Shown in pieces: positions 1 through 7,714 of a stretch of 64,000 nt of DNA (its first letter is position 1; the number at the start of each line of letters is the position of its first letter). The notes under the pieces are model-generated. The model saw nothing but the letters and a program-made list of their open reading frames with translations. It was not told the DNA's origin and searched no databases. Source of the DNA: Nonomuraea deserti (GTDB lineage: Bacteria > Actinomycetota > Actinomycetes > Streptosporangiales > Streptosporangiaceae); the NCBI RefSeq assembly GCF_004348685.1, contig NZ_SMKO01000010.1:1-64000 (forward strand), in the 5' to 3' direction. A program made the translations under genes and the position numbers.

Positions 1-148
1 AACCGGTGACCAGCCAGCCCTGGTGCCCGTCGGGGAAGGGGAAGCGGCTGATCGGGCCGTGCTCGCGGGCGTCGATCAGCCCTGCCGGCGGGTCGAAGGG
101 ACAGCCGGGCTGACGCGCCGTCGGCATCGTGGAGACGATGTGTTCCAT
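1..148 (-). CDS. Cytochrome P450, N-terminal part (gene runs off the window start)
   Basis: The 49 visible residues run MEHIVSTMPTARQPGCPFDP, then a stretch ending FPFPDGHQGWLVTG. This is the proline-rich N-terminus of actinobacterial class I P450s (CYP105/107-like), which are soluble, ferredoxin-fed monooxygenases. The heme-binding Cys loop lies outside the window. The ATG at 148 is chosen because a GAGAGGA Shine-Dalgarno sits six bases upstream; an in-frame ATG at 154 abuts that site. The gene is divergent from the SARP regulator and is preceded by copy A of the 66-bp repeat that also precedes the ABC exporter operon. That suggests joint control, perhaps in a small secondary-metabolism or detoxification unit (inference). 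Confidence 0.72.
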   Translation of the reverse strand, partial: MEHIVSTMPTARQPGCPFDPPAGLIDAREHGPISRFPFPDGHQGWLVTG

Positions 149-185
149 GGTCATTCCTCTCAAGGGCAGGCCGCACTGGCTGAAC

Positions 186-251
186 GTGTCCACCATCGCC
201 GACCGCTCTGATACCGGGCCGTCGCCGTGCTGACACGGCCGCTGACACGAC
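186..251. repeat. 66-bp intergenic repeat, copy A (candidate SARP-controlled promoter)
   Basis: This segment is nearly identical (about five mismatches) to 5282-5347, with a constant offset of 5096. It contains GCTGACAC at 229-236 and 241-248 (period 12) and a related TGATAC element near 209. It lies just upstream of the minus-strand P450. Short direct repeats near a promoter are the usual layout of SARP binding sites, so it is a likely target of the regulator at 445-3606. Confidence 0.7.
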
Positions 252-339
252 ACCTCCATGGCCGGCGAGGCCGGAGCCGATCGGCCCCGGTGATTGGCCC
301 GGCGACCGCCACGGCGACCGGGCACGGCGACAGCTGGGC

Positions 340-423
340 GATCGGCCCCGTGATCGGCCCCGTGATCGGTCCCGTGATCGGCCCCGGTGATTGGCTCGTG
401 ATCCGTCCGGTGATCGGCTCGGG
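340..423. repeat. 12-bp tandem repeat in the leader of the SARP gene
   Basis: About seven units of GATCGGCCCCGT and close variants run head to tail (clear starts at 340, 352, 364, 376) up to the first possible start codon of the regulator. An isolated unit lies near 279. The spacing is close to one helical turn. It could be a multi-site operator or simply a slippage-prone minisatellite; in the antisense frame it reads PITG repeats, which is not taken as coding. Confidence 0.65.
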
Positions 424-444
424 ATGTCGTCGCGGTTCGGCAGA

Positions 445-3400
445 ATGACTGATGTGCGCGTCGAATTGCTGGGACCGTTCGCGGTGCTGAACCGCGGTGG
501 GGCCGTCGTGGAGGTTCCCGGCGTCCGGCTGCGTGCCCTGCTGGCCGCACTCGCCCTCCAGCCTGGCCGGATCGTCACCCGGTCGAGGCTGGTGGACTGG
601 ATCTGGGGGCAACGCCCGCCCGCCGACGAGGTGAACGCTCTGCAGGCGCTGGTGTCCAGGCTGCGCAGGGTGTTGCCGGAGGGTGTGATCGAGGCGGAGT
701 CCGGCGGCTACCGGCTGGCCGTGGATCCCGACGCCGTGGACGTGTGCCGGTTCGAGCAGCTGGTGGGTCAGGCCCGTGCCGCCGAGCCCGCGGCGCGGGC
801 GGAGCTGCTGCGCTCGGCCCTGGCGTTGTGGCGCGGCGCGCCCATGGCGGACATCGCCCTGGAGGGCAGCGATGCGTTCGACGCCGCCGTCGCGCGTCTG
901 GACGAGCTCCACGTCGCCGCGCTCGGGGATCGGGTGGATGCCGACATCCGCCTCGGCCGTGGCTCGGCGCTGGTCTCCGAGCTGACCGGGCTGGTCGCCG
1001 CGTACCCGCTGCGGGAAGGGTTCGTGGCGGCGTTGATGCGCGCGCTCGCCGAGGCGGGGCGCGCGAACGAGGCGTTGACCCTCTACCAGCGGACGCGCGA
1101 GCGGCTCGCTGAGGAGCTGGGCGCCGATCCGTCGGCCGCGCTCTCCGCGCTGCACACCGCGCTGCTGCGGGGCGAGCTGGGCGAGCGGGCGGAGCACCGC
1201 AGGACGAACCTGCGCGCCGAGCTGACGAGTTTCGTCGGCCGGGACGATGATCTTTCCGCGGTCGCGGGTCTGGCCGTCAGGCACCGGCTGGTCACCTTGA
1301 CGGGGGCGGGCGGCTCCGGCAAGACCAGGCTGGCCACGGAGACCGCGCGCACGATGCTTCCCGAGCTGCCGGACGGGGTGTGGCTGGTCGAACTGGCCTC
1401 GGTGCGAGCGGGCGGCGAGCTGGCGCAGGCCGCACTCACCGCGATCGGCCTGCGTGACCAGCCGCTGCTCGGTGGTGGTGCGCGGGGCGGGGAAACGATG
1501 GATCGGCTCGTCGCCGCGGTCCGGGAGCGCGCGATCCTGCTGATCCTGGACAACTGCGAGCACGTGATCGAGGCGGCCGCGGCCTTCGCGGACCGGCTGC
1601 TGGGGGAGTGCCGGAGGTTGCGGATCCTGGCCACGAGCAGGGAGCCGCTCGGCATCACAGGGGAGGTGCTGTGGCAGGTCGAGCCGCTCGCACTGCCCGT
1701 TGAGGGAGCGGACCCGTCCGAGGTCGGGGCCTCGCCCTCGGTGCGGCTGCTGCGGGACCGCGCGGATCTGGTGCGCAAGGACATCGGCTCCGACGCGCGC
1801 GCACTGTCGGCCATGGCGCGGATCTGCCGGGCGCTCGACGGGGTGCCGCTGGCGATCGAGCTGGCCGCGGCGCGGCTGCGTACGATGTCCGTCGATCAGC
1901 TGGCCCGCCGGCTCGACGATCGCTTCCGCCTGCTGACCGGCGGCAGCCGTACGGCGCTCGCCCGGCACAGGACGCTGCGCGCGGTCGTGGACTGGAGCTG
2001 GGATCTGCTGACCGAGGCCGAGCGCGGCGTGCTGCGGCGGCTGTCGGTGTTCGCCGGCGGGGCGAGCCTGGAGGCGGCCGAACGGGTGTGCCGGGACGAG
2101 GGGGTCGCCGGGGAGCAGGTGCTCGAACTGCTGACCGCGTTGATGGAGAAGTCGCTGGTGCTCGCCGACGGCGCCGGCGCGCCACGCTACCGGATGCTCG
2201 ACACCATCAGGGAATACGCGGCGTACCGGCTCGCCGAGGCCGGGGAGACCGAGGCGGCGCGCCGGGCGCACCTTGACTACTTCACCGAGCTGGCCGAGAC
2301 GGCCGACCCGCACCTGCGCCGGGCCGAGCAGCTGGAATGGTTGTCCACGCTCGAGGCCGAGCACGACAACATCAGCGCGGCCCTGCGCGGGGCGATCGCC
2401 GAGGGACGGGCCGAGGAGGCGATGCGGCTGGCCGGGGCCGCGGGCTGGTACTACTTCCTCAGCGGGCACAGGGCGGAGGGCGCCGAGTTGAGCATCGCGG
2501 CGACCTCGCTGCCCGGCGAGGTCGCCGATGAGGTGCGGGCGCTGGCGTACCTCATCGTGACGGTGTTCGTGACGTCCGGAGTCAGCGGCGATCAGTATCA
2601 GGCGCGGGAGTTGATCCACGAGGCGCACCGGTTCGCCCAGCGCAGTGGGGCGAGCCATCCGCTGCTCAAGTTCGCCAGGGTGCTGGAGCTGACGCTGCAG
2701 GGCCCGGCGGAGCTCCTGCCCGCGTTCGAGCCGCTCATCGCGGGTGACGATCCCTGGGTGCGCGCGCAGGCCAGGCTCACTCGTGGCCGGTTCCGGCTCA
2801 CGTTCGGCGGCGACGAGACCGACGTGGACAACGACGCCGAGATCGCCCTTGCCGAGTTCCGCACGCTGGGCGACCGGATGGGGATCTCGCTGGCGCTGAC
2901 CTTCCTGGCCGATCGGCTCGCCACGCGCGGCGAGTTCGCACGCGCCTGTGAGCACTACGAAGAGGCGGTCGTGGCGCTGTCCGAGGTGGGCGCGACCGAG
3001 GACGTGGTCGGCATGCGGGCGCGGCTGGCCCAGCTGTACTGGCTGCTCGGCGATGAGCAGTCCAGCGCTTCCGCCACGGCGGAAGCGCAGCGGTGCGCGG
3101 GCGGGATCGCCTGGCCGGACGCGCTTGTCGAGCTGGCTCTCTCGAATGCGGAGCTGGCGCGCTGGCGCGGCGAGCCGGACCAGGTACACGAGCACCTGGC
3201 CACAGTGCGGGGGGTGCTGGGCGACGCGGCGATGGCCGACTCCGTCCGTGCCATGACCATGCACCTGTACGGCTACCTCACCGACGATCTGGAGAAGGCC
3301 CGCGCGTATCGGGCCGAGGCGTTGCGCGCGGCCCAGTCCGTGGAGCGCACCTTCCCACCGACGATCGCCAACATGTTGATCGGGATCGCGGACCTCGCGC

Positions 3401-3606
3401 TGCGCCAGGGGCAGTACGAGCAGGCCGTGCGACTGCTCGCGGCGAGCGAGGGCGTGCGCGGTACACCGGACCGTTCGCAGCCGGACGTTTCCCGGATCGC
3501 CGCGGAGGCGCGCGACCGCCTCGGCGAGAGCGCGTTCGCCGAGGCGGCCCGTGACGGGCGGCGGCGCGATTGGCGTGAGCTGGCCGCGATCACACTCGCT
3601 TCGTGA
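445..3606 (+). CDS. AfsR/SARP-type transcriptional regulator (winged helix, BTAD, NB-ARC, C-terminal TPR-like)
   Basis: About 1053 residues. The N-terminus (VRVELLGPFAVL onward) is an OmpR-like winged helix to about residue 85, followed by a BTAD domain (about 92-240). An NB-ARC ATPase follows with Walker A TGAGGSGKTRLA near residue 285 and a Walker B-like LLILDNCEH. The C-terminal half is helical with TPR-like repeats. This is the AfsR layout: DNA binding fused to an ATP-dependent switch, usually activating secondary-metabolite or export genes. In-frame starts also exist at 391, 424 and 454; 445 gives the usual short N-terminus but has no strong Shine-Dalgarno. The gene lies between two minus-strand units carrying the same 66-bp upstream element, its likely targets. 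The last 17 bases overlap the convergent permease gene. Confidence 0.88.
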   Translation: MTDVRVELLGPFAVLNRGGAVVEVPGVRLRALLAALALQPGRIVTRSRLVDWIWGQRPPADEVNALQALVSRLRRVLPEGVIEAESGGYRLAVDPDAVDVCRFEQLVGQARAAEPAARAELLRSALALWRGAPMADIALEGSDAFDAAVARLDELHVAALGDRVDADIRLGRGSALVSELTGLVAAYPLREGFVAALMRALAEAGRANEALTLYQRTRERLAEELGADPSAALSALHTALLRGELGERAEHRRTNLRAELTSFVGRDDDLSAVAGLAVRHRLVTLTGAGGSGKTRLATETARTMLPELPDGVWLVELASVRAGGELAQAALTAIGLRDQPLLGGGARGGETMDRLVAAVRERAILLILDNCEHVIEAAAAFADRLLGECRRLRILATSREPLGITGEVLWQVEPLALPVEGADPSEVGASPSVRLLRDRADLVRKDIGSDARALSAMARICRALDGVPLAIELAAARLRTMSVDQLARRLDDRFRLLTGGSRTALARHRTLRAVVDWSWDLLTEAERGVLRRLSVFAGGASLEAAERVCRDEGVAGEQVLELLTALMEKSLVLADGAGAPRYRMLDTIREYAAYRLAEAGETEAARRAHLDYFTELAETADPHLRRAEQLEWLSTLEAEHDNISAALRGAIAEGRAEEAMRLAGAAGWYYFLSGHRAEGAELSIAATSLPGEVADEVRALAYLIVTVFVTSGVSGDQYQARELIHEAHRFAQRSGASHPLLKFARVLELTLQGPAELLPAFEPLIAGDDPWVRAQARLTRGRFRLTFGGDETDVDNDAEIALAEFRTLGDRMGISLALTFLADRLATRGEFARACEHYEEAVVALSEVGATEDVVGMRARLAQLYWLLGDEQSSASATAEAQRCAGGIAWPDALVELALSNAELARWRGEPDQVHEHLATVRGVLGDAAMADSVRAMTMHLYGYLTDDLEKARAYRAEALRAAQSVERTFPPTIANMLIGIADLALRQGQYEQAVRLLAASEGVRGTPDRSQPDVSRIAAEARDRLGESAFAEAARDGRRRDWRELAAITLAS

Positions 3607-4339
3607 ACGACACGCGCGCCCACACGTAGCCGATCGACGCGAGCCCCGCACACCAGGCGATCGCCGTGATCGCCGAGCCCGCGGATGGCGTGCCGGTCAG
3701 CAGCCCGCGCAGCGTCTCGATGATCGACGTGAACGGTTGGTGTTCGGCGAACTGCCGCGCGCCCGGCCCCATCTTGTCGGCGGGCACGAAGGCGCTGCTC
3801 AGGAAGGGAAGGAGCATCAGCGGGACGGCGGCGAGACCCGCGCTTTCCGGCGTTTTCGCCGCGAGTCCGAACGCGACGGTCAGCCAGCCGATCGCCACCA
3901 CCGTCAACACGACGAGGCCGATCGCGCCGAGCCACTCCGGAAGACCCGCCGACGGCCGGAATCCCATCAGGAACGCGACCCCGACGACGAACGCGATGGC
4001 CACCAGGCTCCGCAGCATGGTCGCGATCACGTGCGCGTTCAGCAGCGCGGCCCTGGACACGTCCATGACGCGAAGCCGGTTGACGAACCCGCTCGTCATG
4101 TCGGAGTTCACCGCGGTCGCGGTGGGACTGATGCCGTAGCAGATGGTCGTCATGATCAATCCGGGCGTCGCGTAGTCGGCGTAGTCGACGCCGACGTCGA
4201 ACGCGTCGCCGAGGATGTAGACCATCAGGAACATCAGAACGATCGGCATGACGATGGCGTTGAACAGCGCCAGCGGGTTGCGCATCGTGTGCCGGAAGTT
4301 GCGCCGCAACATGGTCGCGGAATCCACCATGACCTTCAT
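3590..4339 (-). CDS. ABC-2 type transporter permease (DrrB-like)
   Basis: 249 residues with about six membrane segments (for example NAIVMPIVLMFLMVYIL and LVAIAFVVGVAFLMGF). The length and the central region PGLIMTTICYGISPTATAVN fit ABC-2 membrane proteins of the daunorubicin-resistance DrrB type. It should form the channel of an exporter with the ATPase upstream. Its ATG overlaps the ATPase stop codon (ATGA at 4336-4339), indicating translational coupling. The substrate is unknown; the neighbouring P450 and SARP suggest a hydrophobic metabolite or drug. Confidence 0.88.
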   Translation of the reverse strand: MKVMVDSATMLRRNFRHTMRNPLALFNAIVMPIVLMFLMVYILGDAFDVGVDYADYATPGLIMTTICYGISPTATAVNSDMTSGFVNRLRVMDVSRAALLNAHVIATMLRSLVAIAFVVGVAFLMGFRPSAGLPEWLGAIGLVVLTVVAIGWLTVAFGLAAKTPESAGLAAVPLMLLPFLSSAFVPADKMGPGARQFAEHQPFTSIIETLRGLLTGTPSAGSAITAIAWCAGLASIGYVWARVSFTKRV

Positions 4340-5280
4340 CGTGCGTTGACCTCCTTGCTCGCGTGACCGGTGAGGGCCAGGAAGACGTCGTCCAGGTCGG
4401 GTGTGTGCACCGAGAGTTCCTCGGCTTCGACGGAATGCGCGTCGAGCCGTTCGAGCAGCGCGCGCAGCGACCTCACCCCGCCGTCGCCGGGCACCCGCAG
4501 GGTCAGCTCTTCGTCGTCCCTCGTGGACTCGGGCAGGATCCGCGCCGCGAGGTCGAGTGCGGGCCGGTGAGCGAACCGGAGCCGGACATGGCTGCCGGGA
4601 ACGCGGCGCTTGAGCTCGGCGGCGGTGCCCTCGGCGACCAGCCGGCCCCGATCGAGTACGGCGATCCGGTCGGCGAGCTGGTCGGCCTCCTCGAGATACT
4701 GGGTGGTGAGGAAGATGGTCGTGCCGTCGGCGACCAGTTCCCGGATGATCTCCCACATGGTGCGGCGGCTGCGCGGATCGAGACCCGTCGTGGGCTCGTC
4801 CAGGAAGATGATCTGCGGCTTGCCGACCAGCGTCATGGCGAGATCCAGCTTGCGGCGCATGCCGCCGGAGTACGACACGGCCGGCTTGCCCGCCGCCTCG
4901 ACCAGGTCGAACCTGTCGAGCAGCCGGCCGGCGACGCGTCGGCCCCGATCCTTGGGCAGGTGCAGGAGGTCCGCCATCAGCAGCAGGTTCTCCTCGCCGG
5001 TGAGCAGGTCGTCCACCGAAGCGAACTGCCCGGTGACCCCGATCGCCGCGCGCACCGCCCTGGTCTCCGTGGCCCCGTCGTGCCCGGCGACGACCACCTT
5101 GCCGGCGTCCGGGGCCAGCAGCGTGGTCAGCACGTTCACCGTCGTGGTCTTCCCCGCGCCGTTGGGCCCGAGCAGGGCGAAGATCGTGCCGGCCCGGACA
5201 TCCAGGTCGATGCCGTCGACCACGACCTTGTCTTTGTACGCCTTCCGCAGCCCCGAGGCCGCGATCGCTGAACCGTTCAT
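4336..5280 (-). CDS. ABC transporter ATP-binding protein (DrrA-like)
   Basis: 314 residues carrying the full ABC ATPase set: Walker A LLGPNGAGKTTT, signature YSGGMRRKLDLA, Walker B IIFLDEPTTGLD and H-loop region TTQYLEEADQLADR. The C-terminal extension ending in DLDDVFLALTGH is typical of the DrrA subfamily of antibiotic exporters. The start at 5280 is preceded by GGTGGA, which lies inside copy B of the 66-bp repeat; an in-frame ATG at 5292 is the alternative. First gene of a two-gene operon with the permease. Confidence 0.92.
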   Translation of the reverse strand: MNGSAIAASGLRKAYKDKVVVDGIDLDVRAGTIFALLGPNGAGKTTTVNVLTTLLAPDAGKVVVAGHDGATETRAVRAAIGVTGQFASVDDLLTGEENLLLMADLLHLPKDRGRRVAGRLLDRFDLVEAAGKPAVSYSGGMRRKLDLAMTLVGKPQIIFLDEPTTGLDPRSRRTMWEIIRELVADGTTIFLTTQYLEEADQLADRIAVLDRGRLVAEGTAAELKRRVPGSHVRLRFAHRPALDLAARILPESTRDDEELTLRVPGDGGVRSLRALLERLDAHSVEAEELSVHTPDLDDVFLALTGHASKEVNAR

Positions 5281-5281
5281 G

Positions 5282-5347
5282 GCGTCCACCATCGGCGACC
5301 GCTCTGACACCGGGCCGTCGCCGTGCTGACGCCGCCGCTGACACGAC
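5282..5347. repeat. 66-bp intergenic repeat, copy B (candidate SARP-controlled promoter)
   Basis: Second copy of the element at 186-251, again directly upstream of a minus-strand gene. TGACAC-type cores begin at 5305, 5327 and 5339 (GCTGACGC at 5325-5332, GCTGACAC at 5337-5344). The left end supplies the ribosome binding site region of the DrrA-like gene. Conservation of position and orientation in front of two unrelated genes argues for a regulatory role. Confidence 0.7.
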
Positions 5348-5371
5348 CGTTCGGCGACGACCCGCAGGGGG

Positions 5372-5402
5372 TTGCATCCGGTACCCAGGTACAGGTTTAC
5401 CG
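5372..5402 (+). promoter_or_regulatory. Candidate MerR-type promoter/operator
   Basis: TTGCAT (5372-5377) could be a -35. It is followed by the perfect short palindrome GTACC-CA-GGTAC (5381-5392) and by outer arms CGGTA (5379-5383) and TACCG (5398-5402). A dyad just behind a -35 is how MerR-family regulators sit on promoters, and a MerR gene is second in this unit. No convincing -10 was found. Confidence 0.35.
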
Positions 5403-5409
5403 TCGAGAC

Positions 5410-5754
5410 ATGGCACAACACATCGACCTGGCCTGGGCCCCTTCGTCGTGCACGCTGCCCACCGCGGAGCAGCCGCTGCGCCTGGCCGAGTTCGACACCC
5501 TGTTCGCCGACGCGGTGCGGAGCGTGGCCCGGCCCGATCGCACGCGGCTACGCCTGGACCTCGTCCTCAGCCCCGGCAACGCCTCACGGGCCGCCGGGCT
5601 GGCCGCGCGGGAGAACGGCTGCTGCTCGTTCTTCACCTTCACCCTCACCATCGCGGAGGGCGGCCTGGCGCTGGACGTGACCGTACCGCCCGAGCACGTC
5701 GAGGTGCTGGACGCCCTGCAGGCACGCGCCGGCGCGGCGGGGCGGCCGACGTGA
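5410..5754 (+). CDS. Small Cys-containing protein cotranscribed with MerR
   Basis: 114 residues, no signal peptide or membrane segment. The central motif ARENGCCSFFTFTL carries a CC pair, followed by a short beta-rich C-terminal half. Proteins of this kind are found beside MerR regulators in actinomycetes, but no biochemical function is known to me. Its TGA overlaps the GTG of the MerR gene (GTGA), so the two are translationally coupled. A metal- or thiol-binding role is only an inference from the cysteine pair and the neighbours. The ATG at 5410 was chosen because upstream in-frame codons run into the repeat and promoter region. Confidence 0.75.
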   Translation: MAQHIDLAWAPSSCTLPTAEQPLRLAEFDTLFADAVRSVARPDRTRLRLDLVLSPGNASRAAGLAARENGCCSFFTFTLTIAEGGLALDVTVPPEHVEVLDALQARAGAAGRPT

Positions 5755-6197
5755 GGCAGGACATCGACGGTCCGTACCTGCGCAGCGGGCAGGTGGCCGA
5801 GCAGGCCGGGGTCAACCCGCAGACCTTGCGTTACTACGAGCGCCGCGGCCTGATCGCCGAACCGCGGCGCAGCCCCGGCGGGCACCGCGCCTACCCGCCC
5901 GACACCGTCACCCTGCTGACCGTGATCAAAGCAGCCCAGCGGCTCGGCTTCACCCTGGACGAGGTGGCCGAGCTGATCGACACCGGCCGGCGCGGTCACC
6001 CCACCCCGGACCTGCGCGCCCGCGCCCAGGACAAGATCGCCGAGGTGGACGCGAAGATCGCTGACCTGACCACCATCCGGGCGGCGCTCACCGCGGTGGT
6101 CGACGCCGGCTGCGACAGCCTGACCCACTGCACCTGCCCCGACTGCCCGCTGCCGTTCGCCGACCTGGCCGAAGGCCGGGCCCGCGACGAGAACTGA
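5751..6197 (+). CDS. MerR-family metal-responsive regulator
   Basis: 148 residues. The N-terminal MerR winged helix reads YLRSGQVAEQAGVNPQTLRY followed by YERRGLIAEPRR. A dimerisation helix and a cysteine cluster ending CDSLTHCTCPDCPLPF follow. The C-terminal CxC-xx-C motif resembles thiol metal-binding loops of mercury/heavy-metal MerR members, although residue spacing differs from classic MerR. The start is GTG, overlapping the stop of the preceding small Cys protein. It probably controls its own operon through the dyad upstream of 5410. Confidence 0.85.
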   Translation: MRQDIDGPYLRSGQVAEQAGVNPQTLRYYERRGLIAEPRRSPGGHRAYPPDTVTLLTVIKAAQRLGFTLDEVAELIDTGRRGHPTPDLRARAQDKIAEVDAKIADLTTIRAALTAVVDAGCDSLTHCTCPDCPLPFADLAEGRARDEN

Positions 6198-6199
6198 TC

Positions 6200-6428
6200 G
6201 CCTGGGCCCCCGCTCCGGGCCAGCCGCAGTTTCCTCCTCCGGAGGCGGACACCTCGGCCAGCGGCAGCGGGGTGGACAGCAGGCCGCCGCTGATGCCGGT
6301 GGCCAGGCCGGCCCGCTGCCGCTGCGCTTCGGCCAGGCCGGAGGAGCACACGCCGGTCTCGAACAGTTCGAGCTGGACGTCGCCGGCCGGCCCGACCGGG
6401 CCCGCGCCGATCACGACGACGCGGCCGG
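6200..6428 (-). pseudogene. Remnant downstream of ArsR (possible flavoprotein oxidoreductase start)
   Basis: Directly after the ArsR stop the minus strand reads RVVVIGAGPVG, the dinucleotide-binding start of FAD/NAD(P) oxidoreductases often linked to arsenic operons. After about 11 residues the similarity ends and an unplaced stretch (LELFETGVCSSGLAEAQ) follows in the same frame, with no complete domain. I read this as a broken remnant; it may contain pieces of more than one gene. Confidence 0.4.
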
Positions 6429-6770
6429 TCAGCCGCACCCGCCGCCGGGAGTCTCCTCGGCCGGCGGGCAGCAGGCGTCGAGGCTGGCCTTCAGGTCCAT
6501 CAGCGCCTTGCGGATCCGGGCCGGGTCGGCACGGTAGTAGACCGTCTTCCACTCCCGCCGGGAGGTCAGCACGCCGCCCTCGCGCAGGGTCGCCAGATGG
6601 GTGGAGGTGGCCGACTGGGCCAGCGACATGCGTTCGGCGACCTCGTTGACGGTCAGCTCGGCGCCGCCGTCGAACAGCTCCATGATCTGCTGGCGCGTCT
6701 CGCTGGCCAGCGCTTTGAGGAAGCCGCGAGCCTCGGTGCTCAGCTCGAACGCATTCGTCGCCATGGTCAT
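6429..6770 (-). CDS. ArsR/SmtB-family metalloregulator
   Basis: 113 residues. The winged helix-turn-helix spans about residues 15-95 (LKALASETRQQIMELF, then ELTVNEVAERMSLAQSATST and the wing REWKTVYYRA). A C-terminal tail with CC (DACCPPAEE) and a final GGGCG could ligate a metal. ArsR proteins repress metal-resistance genes and release DNA on binding metal. The start is ATG 6770, with an in-frame ATG at 6764. A perfect 7-bp inverted repeat lies just upstream. The genes it should control appear only as fragments on both sides. Confidence 0.86.
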   Translation of the reverse strand: MTMATNAFELSTEARGFLKALASETRQQIMELFDGGAELTVNEVAERMSLAQSATSTHLATLREGGVLTSRREWKTVYYRADPARIRKALMDLKASLDACCPPAEETPGGGCG

Positions 6771-6787
6771 AGCATCACCCCGACCGA

Positions 6788-6821
6788 ATCATATTGTGAT
6801 TTCTGGATATGAGGATATGAT
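6788..6821. promoter_or_regulatory. Candidate ArsR operator
   Basis: ATCATAT (6788-6794) and ATATGAT (6815-6821) form a perfect 7-bp inverted repeat, and ATATGAG at 6807-6813 repeats the right arm. The stretch is unusually AT-rich for this genome and lies between ArsR and the start of an oxidoreductase fragment on the other strand, the normal place for an ArsR site. Confidence 0.55.
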
Positions 6822-6945
6822 GCGGCGGTCATCGGAGCCGGCCAGTCCGGCCTGCCGCTTACAGCGCCCTGCCCGGCCAAGCGTTCCCCGGCGATCCCGA
6901 TCACTACCCCAGCCGGGACGAAGTCGTGGCCTACGTGCGGAGTCC
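6822..6945 (+). pseudogene. Fragment of a flavin-dependent oxidoreductase (ArsO-like)
   Basis: In one frame the plus strand reads AVIGAGQSGL (about 6826-6857). In another it reads YSALPGQAFPGDPDHYPSRD followed by EVVAYVR (about 6870-6942). Both are parts of the N-terminal third of flavin-binding monooxygenase-like proteins that accompany arsenic ArsR regulators. The roughly 30-40 residues normally between them are missing, a frameshift separates them, and nothing recognisable follows. It was divergent from ArsR. Confidence 0.5.
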
Positions 6946-7073
6946 GGCGGCGCCGGTCAGGACAACCGTCTCCATCGTCATGCCGGCAGTATGCCGACGC
7001 CGTCCGACACTCCCGCCCGCAGGAGGGGCCCTTCGCCGCCGCACGCCGTTCGGGCCCGCTCGCGATCGGGACG

Positions 7074-7529
7074 TCACACCCTCCAGGTGCTGGTGCACTT
7101 GGCCGCGCTGCCACCGAGGCCGGGCTGCTTCGTGCAGGCCTTGTACAGCCAGTTGGCTTTGGCCCGGTGTCCCTGGCTGTAGGTCGTGTTCTTGATCGAC
7201 AGCGGTTGCGGCGAGCTCTCCCACTTCCCCTTCGAAGGGTTGTAGACCGACAGCCACAGATGATTGCCGTTCGCTCCGGAATTCTTCGGGACACGAGCCC
7301 AGATGTAGGTGTTCGCTCCCCACTTTCCCGAACGAAGCTGCAGCGTGTAGGTCTTCTTGGCGACGGTGACCTTCTTCGTCGTCAGGTTGCCGACGTTGGT
7401 GGCGTATTTCGGCGCGCTCGCCGACCAGTAACCCGCCGCCTGGGCGCTGGAGGCGGACATGGCCAGAGCGGCCGACGCCGCCAGGACGACAGTGCCCATG
7501 GACGCGACGCGCCCCACGATTCTCCGCAT
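7074..7529 (-). CDS. Small secreted protein of unknown function
   Basis: 151 residues. Residues 1-32 (MRRIVGRVASMG, a hydrophobic alanine-rich core, then SASSAQA) are a Sec signal peptide with a likely cleavage after AQA. The mature part of about 119 residues is rich in Lys, Trp, Tyr and Asn, with two cysteines near the C-terminus (ACTKQPG and AKCTSTW) that could form a disulfide. No known domain recognised. A GGAG lies 12 bases before the ATG. It is transcribed away from the MarR gene at 7715. Confidence 0.78.
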   Translation of the reverse strand: MRRIVGRVASMGTVVLAASAALAMSASSAQAAGYWSASAPKYATNVGNLTTKKVTVAKKTYTLQLRSGKWGANTYIWARVPKNSGANGNHLWLSVYNPSKGKWESSPQPLSIKNTTYSQGHRAKANWLYKACTKQPGLGGSAAKCTSTWRV

Positions 7530-7714
7530 GCGTGCGATCTTCTCCTTCTCCCGGCCTCTTGGGTCCGGGTCGGCTGACTCCGGCCCGTCAAACGCTAGGG
7601 AGCGGCGGTATATCCGGGGTATGCCGCCCGATTGATCTGTCCGGGCGGGTCCGGCCTCGTCACCTGCGTCGGCAGCACGTTCATTGGCTGCGCCAACGAT
7701 GTAGGGTGGCTGTC

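Noticed and set aside
160-3651. Open frame of 1163 codons on the minus strand opposite the SARP regulator
   Set aside because: Composition is Arg/Gln/His/Pro-rich with no domain, as expected for the antisense of a high-GC gene. The plus frame has clear winged-helix, BTAD and NB-ARC motifs.
6930-6985. Leaderless-looking minus-strand start MTMETVVLTGAAGLR with CATACT upstream
   Set aside because: It ends after 16 residues and could be chance. Kept only as a remark on the decayed locus, not as a gene.
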